Positions 8,064-14,639 of a stretch of DNA of 46,279 bases are shown here, piece after piece. The first letter of the stretch is position 1. Each line of letters begins with the position of its first letter. The notes beneath the pieces were generated by a model, which saw only the letters and a program-made list of their open reading frames with translations, had not been told where the DNA came from and did no database searches. A program made the translations under genes and the position numbers. Source of the DNA: CAZART01 sp964487555 (lineage in GTDB: Bacteria; Bacteroidota; Rhodothermia; Rhodothermales; VXPQ01); contig CAZART010000030.1 in assembly GCA_964487555.1 (NCBI GenBank), positions 1-46,279 on the forward strand. Direction: 5' to 3'.

Positions 8064-9248
8064 CTATGCGGATACCGTCGTTTCGAGCGCCTTCGTCACC
8101 TTCTCAGCCGCCTCCTTCAGAAAAATGGCCGTTTCGATCTCGAGGCCGCTCTCTTTCAGGATGTTCTGACCCTCTTCTGCGTTCGTGCCCTGGAGCCGTA
8201 CAATCAACGGCACGTTGATGTCGACGTTTTTTGCCGCCTGTACGACTCCGGTGGCGACACGGTCGCATCGAACGATCCCTCCGAAAATATTGACGAGAAT
8301 GGCCTTCACATTCGGATCCTTGAGGATGAGCCTGAAGCCGGCCTCCACGGTTTCGGCACTCGCCGATCCACCCACGTCAAGAAAGTTGGCGGGCTCACCG
8401 CCGGCCAGCTTAATGACGTCCATCGTTGCCATCGCCAGGCCGGCGCCGTTCACCATGCACCCGACGTTTCCGTCGAGACGGATATAGTTCAGTTCATGTT
8501 CGCCGGCCTCGACCTCGAGGGGATCTTCTTCGTGGACGTCGCGAAGCGCGGCGAGATTTCCATGTCGATACAGCGCGTTGTCGTCAATATTGATTTTCGC
8601 ATCGACGGCGACGACATCTCCACCCTTTGTCAAGACGAGCGGATTGATCTCGGCGAGCGACGAATCCGTCTCATCGAACGCGCGGTAGAGGGCGGAAATG
8701 AAGCCGGCGGCTTTCTTCGTGACTTTTCCTTCAAAACCCAGCCCGAAGGCTAAAGCACGCGACTGGAAGGGCTGTAGCCCGATGGCCGGATCGATCCACA
8801 CCTTCTGAATCTTTTCCGGGGTCTCCTCCGCAACCTTTTCAATCTCAATGCCACCTTCCGTAGAGACCATGATGACGTTCATGCTTTTCTGGCGGTCGAG
8901 CGTGACTCCGACATAGTATTCCTTGTCGATGTCGACGGCGTCGGCGATCAGAACAGCGCGCACTTTTTGGCCTTCCGGTCCGGTTTGATGGGTTACGAGC
9001 TGCATGCCGAGAATCTGGCCGGCCTTCTCGCGCACCTCGTCGAGGCTGCGCGCCAGCTTCACGCCGCCGCCTTTTCCGCGACCGCCGGCGTGTATCTGGG
9101 CCTTCACAACCCACATCGACGCTCCCTTCTGCCGGAGATCCTCGGCCGCTTGCACGGCCTCCTCGACGGTACGGGCGACGCGACCGCCTTGCATCGCCAC
9201 ACCGAAATTCTCGAGAATGTTTTTGGCCTGGTATTCGTGGAGCTTCAT
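8064..9248 (-). CDS. sucC: Succinyl-CoA synthetase (ADP-forming), beta subunit
   Basis: A 394-residue beta subunit of succinyl-CoA synthetase, which links succinyl-CoA cleavage to ATP or GTP formation in the TCA cycle. The N-terminal ATP-grasp region shows MKLHEYQAKNIL and the nucleotide-binding HAGGRGKGGGVKLA loop. EINPLVLTKGGDVVAVDAKI carries metal-binding residues, and the C-terminal half has GCMVNGAGLAMATMDVI and ILVNIFGGIVRCD, which form the CoA-ligase-type fold. The start is set at 9248 because MKLHEYQAKN is the standard N-terminus; the 17-residue extension upstream is not homologous. The alpha subunit gene sucD is not in the window, so the two subunits are encoded at separate sites. 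An 89-nt gap separates it from the divergent LptF/G gene and must hold both promoters. Confidence 0.96.
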   Translation of the reverse strand: MKLHEYQAKNILENFGVAMQGGRVARTVEEAVQAAEDLRQKGASMWVVKAQIHAGGRGKGGGVKLARSLDEVREKAGQILGMQLVTHQTGPEGQKVRAVLIADAVDIDKEYYVGVTLDRQKSMNVIMVSTEGGIEIEKVAEETPEKIQKVWIDPAIGLQPFQSRALAFGLGFEGKVTKKAAGFISALYRAFDETDSSLAEINPLVLTKGGDVVAVDAKINIDDNALYRHGNLAALRDVHEEDPLEVEAGEHELNYIRLDGNVGCMVNGAGLAMATMDVIKLAGGEPANFLDVGGSASAETVEAGFRLILKDPNVKAILVNIFGGIVRCDRVATGVVQAAKNVDINVPLIVRLQGTNAEEGQNILKESGLEIETAIFLKEAAEKVTKALETTVSA

Positions 9249-9337
9249 ATCGTGTAATGGTTTAAATAGGGCCTTACATCGTCCCAAAGTACGGCACACC
9301 TATTTGAAGAATCCGCGTAATCAGGCGGCGTTCGGCC

Positions 9338-10429
9338 ATGATGACCCGATTTGATCTACACATCATACGGCGGTTTCTGATGGCCTTTATAGGCCTCGTC
9401 GGAGCTTTGATCGTGTTTTTCATCGTGCTGCACTACGTCGAATACGTGGATGATTTCTTCGATCGCGGTGCTACGATGCGGCAGGTGTTCGCCGTCTACT
9501 ATCCGAGTTATATCCCGGAGATCGTGAAGCTGACATCTCCGCTCGCTCTTTTTCTCGCGTGTGTCTACTTGACGGGCCGTCTCGCGCAGAGCTTGCAGCT
9601 AACCGCCCTGCAAACGAGCGGCGTCTCCCTGTATCGCTTGCTCGTTCCGTACCTCGCCGTTGCGATCGCCGTCACGGGGTTCATGTTCTGGTTCAACGGG
9701 TGGATCGTGCCGAACACGAACCGAACGGTGCTGGAATTCGAGCAGCAATATCTGAAGGACGCCCCGCAAGTCGTCGACGTCAACGACGTGCACCGTCAGA
9801 ACAGGCCCGGCTCCTTCCTCACCGTCGGGTACTACGATCGACGCTCGCAGGTCGCTCATCGGGTCTCTCTTCAGCGGTTTGATGAGCAACAGCGGCTCGT
9901 CGAACGCATCGACGCGCCGACCATGACGTGGATGGATTCCCTTTCCGTCTGGCGCTTCCAGGATCCGGTCATTCGCGCGTTCTCCCCCTCGGACGGCGTG
10001 GAGCAACGGAACCGTGCCATGGTCATGGATACGACCCTTCAAATTCTGCCCCGCGATCTCGCCCGCACCGAGAAGGACGTGGAATCGATGACGATTCGCG
10101 CCGCCTCGGAATATATTGAAGACCTCGAACGATCGGGAGCGGGGAATATCGGTCGCACCAAAGTGGGATACTTCAGCAAGTTCGCCTATCCCTGCGCAAA
10201 TTTGATCCTCGTTCTCCTCGGGATGCCGCTGGCTTCGGTGCGGCGGCGCGGGGGGCAGGCCGTTCAGATGGGTCTGGGGCTCCTCGTGGCCTTTTCGTAT
10301 CTGGCACTCGTGAAGCTGACGGAGCCTTTCGGCTATACGGGGGAACTCCCGCCGCTGCTCGCCGCATGGCTTCCGCACGCCGTTTTCCTCTTCGCTGCGC
10401 TTATTCTACTGGTGAAGGCACGAAAATAG
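9338..10429 (+). CDS. LptF/LptG family permease (YjgP/YjgQ)
   Basis: A 363-residue inner-membrane protein with the LptF/LptG layout. It has an N-terminal pair of membrane segments (about 12-35 and 55-80), a third segment at about 100-122 (VPYLAVAIAVTGFMFWF), a soluble periplasmic beta-jelly-roll region (about 125-270), and three C-terminal membrane segments. The family pairs in the LptB2FG transporter, which lifts LPS from the inner membrane to the Lpt bridge. The N-terminal DLHIIRRFLMAF and the LVPYLAVAIAV region after SLQLTALQTSGVS are family-like. I cannot tell LptF from LptG with confidence. The start has two adjacent ATGs. The LptD-like protein at 3178-5991 would act at the other end of the same pathway. 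Confidence 0.9.
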   Translation: MMTRFDLHIIRRFLMAFIGLVGALIVFFIVLHYVEYVDDFFDRGATMRQVFAVYYPSYIPEIVKLTSPLALFLACVYLTGRLAQSLQLTALQTSGVSLYRLLVPYLAVAIAVTGFMFWFNGWIVPNTNRTVLEFEQQYLKDAPQVVDVNDVHRQNRPGSFLTVGYYDRRSQVAHRVSLQRFDEQQRLVERIDAPTMTWMDSLSVWRFQDPVIRAFSPSDGVEQRNRAMVMDTTLQILPRDLARTEKDVESMTIRAASEYIEDLERSGAGNIGRTKVGYFSKFAYPCANLILVLLGMPLASVRRRGGQAVQMGLGLLVAFSYLALVKLTEPFGYTGELPPLLAAWLPHAVFLFAALILLVKARK

Positions 10430-10431
10430 CC

Positions 10432-10522
10432 GGCGTGCCGGCCACATGCAGGAGGCGCCTACCTGCTGCACCCGCCGGCTGAGGGGACGCGGGCGTGCCG
10501 GCCACGCGCAGGAGGCGCCTAC
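10432..10522. repeat. Two 31-nt direct repeats in a convergent gene junction
   Basis: Two copies of a 31-nt sequence lie at 10432-10462 and 10492-10522, exactly 60 nt apart, differing at two adjacent positions. Each copy starts GGCGTGCCGGCCAC, ends GCAGGAGGCGCCTAC, and holds two palindromic cores (GCCGGC and GGCGCC). The first copy begins 2 nt after the stop of the LptF/G gene; the second contains the stop codon of the DUF3467 gene on the other strand. The placement between convergent genes and the palindromic cores suggest a REP-like element, but no T-rich tail marks it as a terminator. Confidence 0.8.
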
Positions 10523-10839
10523 GCTTCTCCTCCCATGCCGCCGAATCGGATGGGCTGTCCCGGTGGGGTCCGCTCCTCGATTTCGCCGTGGGCGGCTTCG
10601 TATTTCTCTATGTTGTCCGCCAGCGCGCGAAGCAGCCGCTTTGCGTGCTGCGGCGTCACGATGATCCGGCTCTTCACGCGCGCTTTCGGTACGCCCGGCA
10701 TCACCCGAATGAAATCCAGGATGAACTCCTCGGGAGAGTGAGAAATCATCACGAGATTTGAATAGACGCCTTCCGCGGTATCCTCCTTTAATTCGATATT
10801 GATCTGCTGCTGGTCCTGCTGATTTGTCGGGTCGTTCAT
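10519..10839 (-). CDS. DUF3467 family protein
   Basis: A 106-residue protein of the DUF3467 family. The core reads INIELKEDTAEGVYSNL, then SHSPEEFILDFIRVMPG, then KARVKSRIIVTPQHAKRLLRA, which is the family pattern. The function of the family is unknown; members are small cytoplasmic proteins. The first 13 residues are Asn/Gln/Asp-rich and the tail is Gly/Pro-rich, so both ends are probably disordered. Its ATG overlaps the stop of the cystathionine beta-synthase gene by 1 nt (TAATG), so translation is probably coupled. The stop codon lies inside a 31-nt repeat. Confidence 0.88.
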   Translation of the reverse strand: MNDPTNQQDQQQINIELKEDTAEGVYSNLVMISHSPEEFILDFIRVMPGVPKARVKSRIIVTPQHAKRLLRALADNIEKYEAAHGEIEERTPPGQPIRFGGMGGEA

Positions 10840-12254
10840 TAGGATTTCCCGTTGTGTTTGGTACCGAGACCTGACGTGGCAAGCGCACTGATCAAGTCAC
10901 TTTTCGTGATGATTTGGTAGTGTTGCCCGTCCCCTGGCTCGACAAGCACGGCGCCTGAACCCTGCTCCAGATAGGCGGATAAATGCTCGAGGTGCAGCGA
11001 TCTTGGAACGATCGGAAACGGCTCTCCCATCACCTCTCGTACCTTCTCATCGCGCGACACCGGATTCTCGATGAGCCGATTTAGAATGACGGATTCGGTC
11101 AGACTGCCCACGCTCTCGCCTCCATCCATCACAGGCATCTGCGAGATGCCTCGCTCGGCCATTTTCCTGATCGCATCGCCGAGCGTTTCATCCGGCGAGA
11201 CCGACATCACCATTCCCCCGATTTTACGCACCGAGAGCACCTGACTGACCGTAAGATCCGGCTTGCTTTCCAGAAAACCGTGATTGCGCATCCAATTGTC
11301 ATTATAGGTCTTCGACAGATAACGAAATCCCGAATCGGGAAGCAGGATAGCGACGACGGCATCGGCGTTCAGCTCATGTTCGTGAGCGTGCATCCACTGG
11401 AGTGCGCCTGCCAGCGCCATACCACTCGACTGGCCGCAAAACAGCCCTTCCTCGCGTGAAAGGCGGCGCGTCATCTGCATCGATTCACGGTCCGTAACGC
11501 GTACATAGTCGTCGAGGATCTCAAAATCCATATTCTTGGCCAGGATGTCTTCGCCGACTCCTTCCGTCAGGTACGGATAGATCTCCTCCCGGTTGAATTC
11601 GCCGGTGTGAAAGTACGTGTAGTAAACCGACCCGAACGGATCTACGCCGATCACCTTGACGTCCGGATTCCGCTCTTTAAGATACCGCGCGACACCGGAT
11701 ATCGTCCCTCCGGTACCTGCCCCGGCAATGAAATGCGTGATGCGCCCCTCGGTCTGCTCCCACAGCTCGGGCCCGGTCGACTCGTAATGGGCTTTCGTAT
11801 TAGCCGGATTGTCGTATTGATTGAGGTAGACGGAGTTCGGTATCTCCTCGGCAAGACGCCGCGCCACGGAATAGTATGATTTGGGATCCTTCGGGGCGAC
11901 GTTCGTCGGGCAGACGATGACCTCAGCGCCCAGTGCTCGCAGCACGTCCAGCTTCTCCTGGCTCTGCTTGTCGGTGGTCGTGAAAATACACTTATATCCT
12001 CGCGCAACCGCCGCCAGGGCAAGCGCGGCACCGGTGTTGCCGCTCGTCCCCTCGATGATCGTTCCGCCTGTTTTGAGCTCGCCGCTCGCCTCGGCCGCCT
12101 CAATCATAGAAACCCCGATGCGATCCTTCACCGAAGCGCCCGGATTGAAATACTCCAGCTTGGCGAGTACGGTGCAGCTGAACTCCGACGTCAGCTTCTT
12201 AAGGCGAACGAGCGGCGTATTACCGATCGTCTCTACAATATTGTCGTGCCACAT
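10839..12254 (-). CDS. Cystathionine beta-synthase (PLP enzyme with CBS-pair regulatory domain)
   Basis: A 471-residue fold-type II PLP enzyme. Residues 1-325 are the catalytic domain: NPGASVKDRIGV holds the PLP lysine, EGTSGNTGAALA binds the substrate carboxylate, and GAGTGGTISGVARYL binds the PLP phosphate. Residues about 340-471 carry two CBS motifs, LTVSQVLSVRK onward and a second copy starting near VREVMGEPFPI. The reaction expected is serine plus homocysteine to cystathionine, with cysteine synthase or H2S-forming side reactions possible. The N-terminal haem domain of animal enzymes is absent, as usual in bacteria. The start at 12254 (MWHDNIVETIGNTPLVRLKKL) matches the family; the frame is open 50 codons further upstream without homology. 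It is translationally coupled to the DUF3467 gene downstream. Gene symbol left empty because bacterial naming varies. Confidence 0.93.
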   Translation of the reverse strand: MWHDNIVETIGNTPLVRLKKLTSEFSCTVLAKLEYFNPGASVKDRIGVSMIEAAEASGELKTGGTIIEGTSGNTGAALALAAVARGYKCIFTTTDKQSQEKLDVLRALGAEVIVCPTNVAPKDPKSYYSVARRLAEEIPNSVYLNQYDNPANTKAHYESTGPELWEQTEGRITHFIAGAGTGGTISGVARYLKERNPDVKVIGVDPFGSVYYTYFHTGEFNREEIYPYLTEGVGEDILAKNMDFEILDDYVRVTDRESMQMTRRLSREEGLFCGQSSGMALAGALQWMHAHEHELNADAVVAILLPDSGFRYLSKTYNDNWMRNHGFLESKPDLTVSQVLSVRKIGGMVMSVSPDETLGDAIRKMAERGISQMPVMDGGESVGSLTESVILNRLIENPVSRDEKVREVMGEPFPIVPRSLHLEHLSAYLEQGSGAVLVEPGDGQHYQIITKSDLISALATSGLGTKHNGKS

Positions 12255-12652
12255 AACCGCGCTCCTGTGTTCGTGGGATTCGAAAGTACGGCTCACTTTC
12301 GCTATCGGTCCGATGAATTTGCTGCGTATGTGGATGCTGATGCCGACAGGTCGGCGCCGGTTCCTCATTCGACCTCTAAAGGACGCTCTTTCACCCTGCC
12401 CCAATCCATGGTGGGACGGGTGTACGATGGNNNNNNNNNNNNNNNNNNNNNNNNNNNNNNNNNNNNNNNNNNNNNNNNNNNNNNNNNNNNNNNNNNNNNN
12501 NNNNNNNNNNNNNNNNNNNNNNNNNNNNNNATGGGTGCACCAAGCTGGGACCGGTGCACGTACCTGCGCCTAAATGTGGCCGACGTTACTTAGCTTATGT
12601 CGATCCGGCACTCACGCCGCGCAGCCGACGATCGTCGCCTCGACAGCGTTCA
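12255..12652. other. Divergent intergenic region with a 100-N assembly gap in a repeat
   Basis: This spacer separates the minus-strand cystathionine beta-synthase gene from the plus-strand histidine kinase gene and should hold both promoters. No clear promoter could be recognised. Positions 12431-12530 are exactly 100 Ns, a standard scaffold gap of unknown size. The sequence just left of the gap (12406-12426) matches the sequence just right of it (12540-12560) at about 17 of 21 positions, with the shared pattern TGGGACNGGTGNACG. This suggests that the assembly broke inside a direct or tandem repeat. No gene is supported here; frames running through the Ns are artefacts. Confidence 0.6.
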
Positions 12653-14122
12653 ATGGACACAGAAAGCCAATCAATCCCACACTTCGAACCCGAGCTGCTC
12701 GTCGCCACGTATTCCGTCCATGGAGATGCGATCTATCGCAATGAGGCATGGCAGAATGTCGTCGGTCAGAATTGGTTGCGCCTGTCCGCAGAGGATCAGG
12801 AACGAGCGGCGCAGTATCTGAGCGAAGCTGCCCAGGGCTCGCTGGTGACCAACCAGTTCTTCCTTGTCGTGGTCCCCGGACGCGACGAGGCCCTGCCATT
12901 GCTGCTCAACTTTCTCCCGGTTCACCTTCCGGAAGGCGACGAAACCACCCGTGTCGCGGCAATCAGTGTTACGGGAGAGGTGCTTCGCGAACCCGACACG
13001 TGGACGCAAAGCCAGACGCAGCGCAACCGGCTGGAAACGCTCGGCCGGATGACCATGGGCATCGCCCATGATTTCAACAATCTACTCAGCGGAATCCTCG
13101 GCTATACCGAACTGCTGAAGAGCTATGCCGACGAGGACGTGAAGGACCCGACGCTCAGCGAGCATCTCCGAACCATCGAGCAGGCGGCGCTCGACGGCGC
13201 CGCTCTTATTCGCAAAATACAGCAGTACATCAGGCAGGAGAAGCAGACGCATTTCGCGCCTCTGGATATACCCACGCTCATTCAGGACTGCGTCTCCCTT
13301 ACGCGTCCGTATTGGTACAACGAGCCGCGTCGACAGGGCATAGCCATTGAGGTGAGTCAAGATTTTGAGGACGTCCCGCCCGTCATGGGCTCGGCAACCG
13401 AGCTGCGCGAGGTTTTTCTCAACCTGATCCTCAATGCCGTCCAGGCCATGCCTGACGGCGGACACATTACGTTTCGGACGTACAATACCGACGAGGGGGT
13501 CCGCATCGACGTGCGTGACGACGGTATGGGTATGTCGGAGAACGTTCGACATCGCATCTTTGAACCCCTTTACACCACGAAGGGCGAGCGTGGAACGGGA
13601 ATGGGCCTCGCCGTGAGTTACGGCATTATCCAGGAGCACGAAGGAACGATTCGCGTCGAATCGCGCCTCGGTGAAGGCTCTTCTTTTCACATCCTGCTTC
13701 CCAGGGCGGAAGAGACCCGTCAAGAACGTCGCGACAAGGTCGAAAAGCGCCCCCGGAAATCTGCGCGGGTCATGGTTGTCGACGACGAGAAGATGGTGCG
13801 CACCATCCTCGAGAAGCTGCTCAGCCTAAAAGGGCACTCCGTGATCCAGGCCGATTCGGGAGAAGCAGCGCTTCGGCTCGCCGAGTCGTACGAACTCGAC
13901 GTCGTATTTACCGACCTAGGCATGCCCGAAATGAACGGACGCCAGCTGGCCCGCGAACTTCGGGATCGCTATCCCGATCTGCCCATCGTGCTCCTCACGG
14001 GCGACACGGAAGCGGGTGAACCCGGCGGCGACGTCGACGTGGTACTTTCGAAGCCTTTTAAAATCGATCAGCTTGAGATAACGATACAAGACATTATGCG
14101 GAAGCCCAAGACGGATAGATGA
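12653..14122 (+). CDS. Soluble hybrid sensor histidine kinase with C-terminal receiver domain
   Basis: A 489-residue two-component protein with no membrane segment, so the signal must be cytoplasmic or come from a partner. Residues 1-115 look like a PAS-type sensor fold (TYSVHGDAIYRNEAWQNVVG). The dimerisation domain has the H-box GIAHDFNNLLSGILGYTELL with phospho-acceptor His139. The ATPase domain has N-box NLILNAVQAMPDGG (about 257-270), G1 box DVRDDGMGM and GERGTGMGLAVSYGI. Residues 372-485 form a receiver domain with acceptor Asp421 in VVFTDLGMPEMNGR, an acidic pair in VVDDEK and the conserved lysine in LSKPFK. The start at 12653 avoids a basic, repeat-adjacent extension that begins beside the assembly gap. 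No output regulator is encoded nearby. A tandem repeat with a second assembly gap starts 25 nt after the stop. Confidence 0.93.
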   Translation: MDTESQSIPHFEPELLVATYSVHGDAIYRNEAWQNVVGQNWLRLSAEDQERAAQYLSEAAQGSLVTNQFFLVVVPGRDEALPLLLNFLPVHLPEGDETTRVAAISVTGEVLREPDTWTQSQTQRNRLETLGRMTMGIAHDFNNLLSGILGYTELLKSYADEDVKDPTLSEHLRTIEQAALDGAALIRKIQQYIRQEKQTHFAPLDIPTLIQDCVSLTRPYWYNEPRRQGIAIEVSQDFEDVPPVMGSATELREVFLNLILNAVQAMPDGGHITFRTYNTDEGVRIDVRDDGMGMSENVRHRIFEPLYTTKGERGTGMGLAVSYGIIQEHEGTIRVESRLGEGSSFHILLPRAEETRQERRDKVEKRPRKSARVMVVDDEKMVRTILEKLLSLKGHSVIQADSGEAALRLAESYELDVVFTDLGMPEMNGRQLARELRDRYPDLPIVLLTGDTEAGEPGGDVDVVLSKPFKIDQLEITIQDIMRKPKTDR

Positions 14123-14147
14123 TGACCAGGCACACACCTCCCGCACC

Positions 14148-14372
14148 GTACAGGCCGTCATTCCGCTCAAGATTACGGGCCCGACGATTTGNNNNNNNNN
14201 NNNNNNNNNNNNNNNNNNNNNNNNNNNNNNNNNNNNNNNNNNNNNNNNNNNNNNNNNNNNNNNNNNNNNNNNNNNNNNNNNNNNNNNNNNNCATTCCGCT
14301 CAAGATTACGGGCCCGACGATTTGGTTCAGAATACAGGCCGCCATTCGCTTAAGATACGGGCCGACGTTTTG
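14148..14372. repeat. Tandem repeat of about 48 nt, interrupted by a 100-N gap
   Basis: Before the gap, 14148-14191 carries a copy ending in CATTCCGCTCAAGATTACGG and then GCCCGACGATTTG. Immediately after the gap (14292-14324) the same 33 nt recur without change, followed by a diverged full copy at 14325-14372 with the same order of elements (ACAGGCCG, CATTCGCTTAAGAT, ACGGGCC, GACG, TTTTG). The Ns at 14192-14291 number exactly 100, so the true number of copies is unknown. The array lies in the 3' flank of the histidine kinase gene. No coding is supported, since frames through the Ns are artificial. Confidence 0.88.
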
Positions 14373-14639
14373 CTCAAGAATTGAGGGTCGGCGGGAATCG
14401 GGCACCTGATTTCCTACTTATTACACATATTGTAAATCAAGAACGCCACGATCGGGTTCACTCAGTGGAGGTAGCCAGGTAAATGAGCATGACCCGGCGT
14501 ATTTGCCGACAGTTTGGCAGTGATAGCCGATTGGCCGGATTTTTGACTGGTTAAATCACCATACTGTGAACCTCATTGAAGCCTCTTACCTGACGTAGCG
14601 GCAGCACGTATTCGGCCGCCTCGCCTCTAGCGATAGACC
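14373..14639. promoter_or_regulatory. AT-rich leader region of lon with a short palindrome (tentative)
   Basis: The 267 nt ahead of lon hold no supported gene. They are noticeably richer in A and T than the surrounding genes, especially at 14409-14439. A small palindrome TTACA-CATAT-TGTAA lies at 14421-14435, about 205 nt upstream of the lon start. It could be a binding site, but five-base arms are weak evidence. No CIRCE-type heat-shock repeat was seen. The lon promoter is expected somewhere in this region. Confidence 0.3.

Noticed and set aside
11881..12593. Frames that cross the N run at 12431-12530
   Set aside because: The Ns are assembly gaps, so continuity of any frame through them has no meaning.
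14373..14639. CIRCE-type heat-shock operator ahead of lon
   Set aside because: No TTAGCACTC/GAGTGCTAA pair is present.
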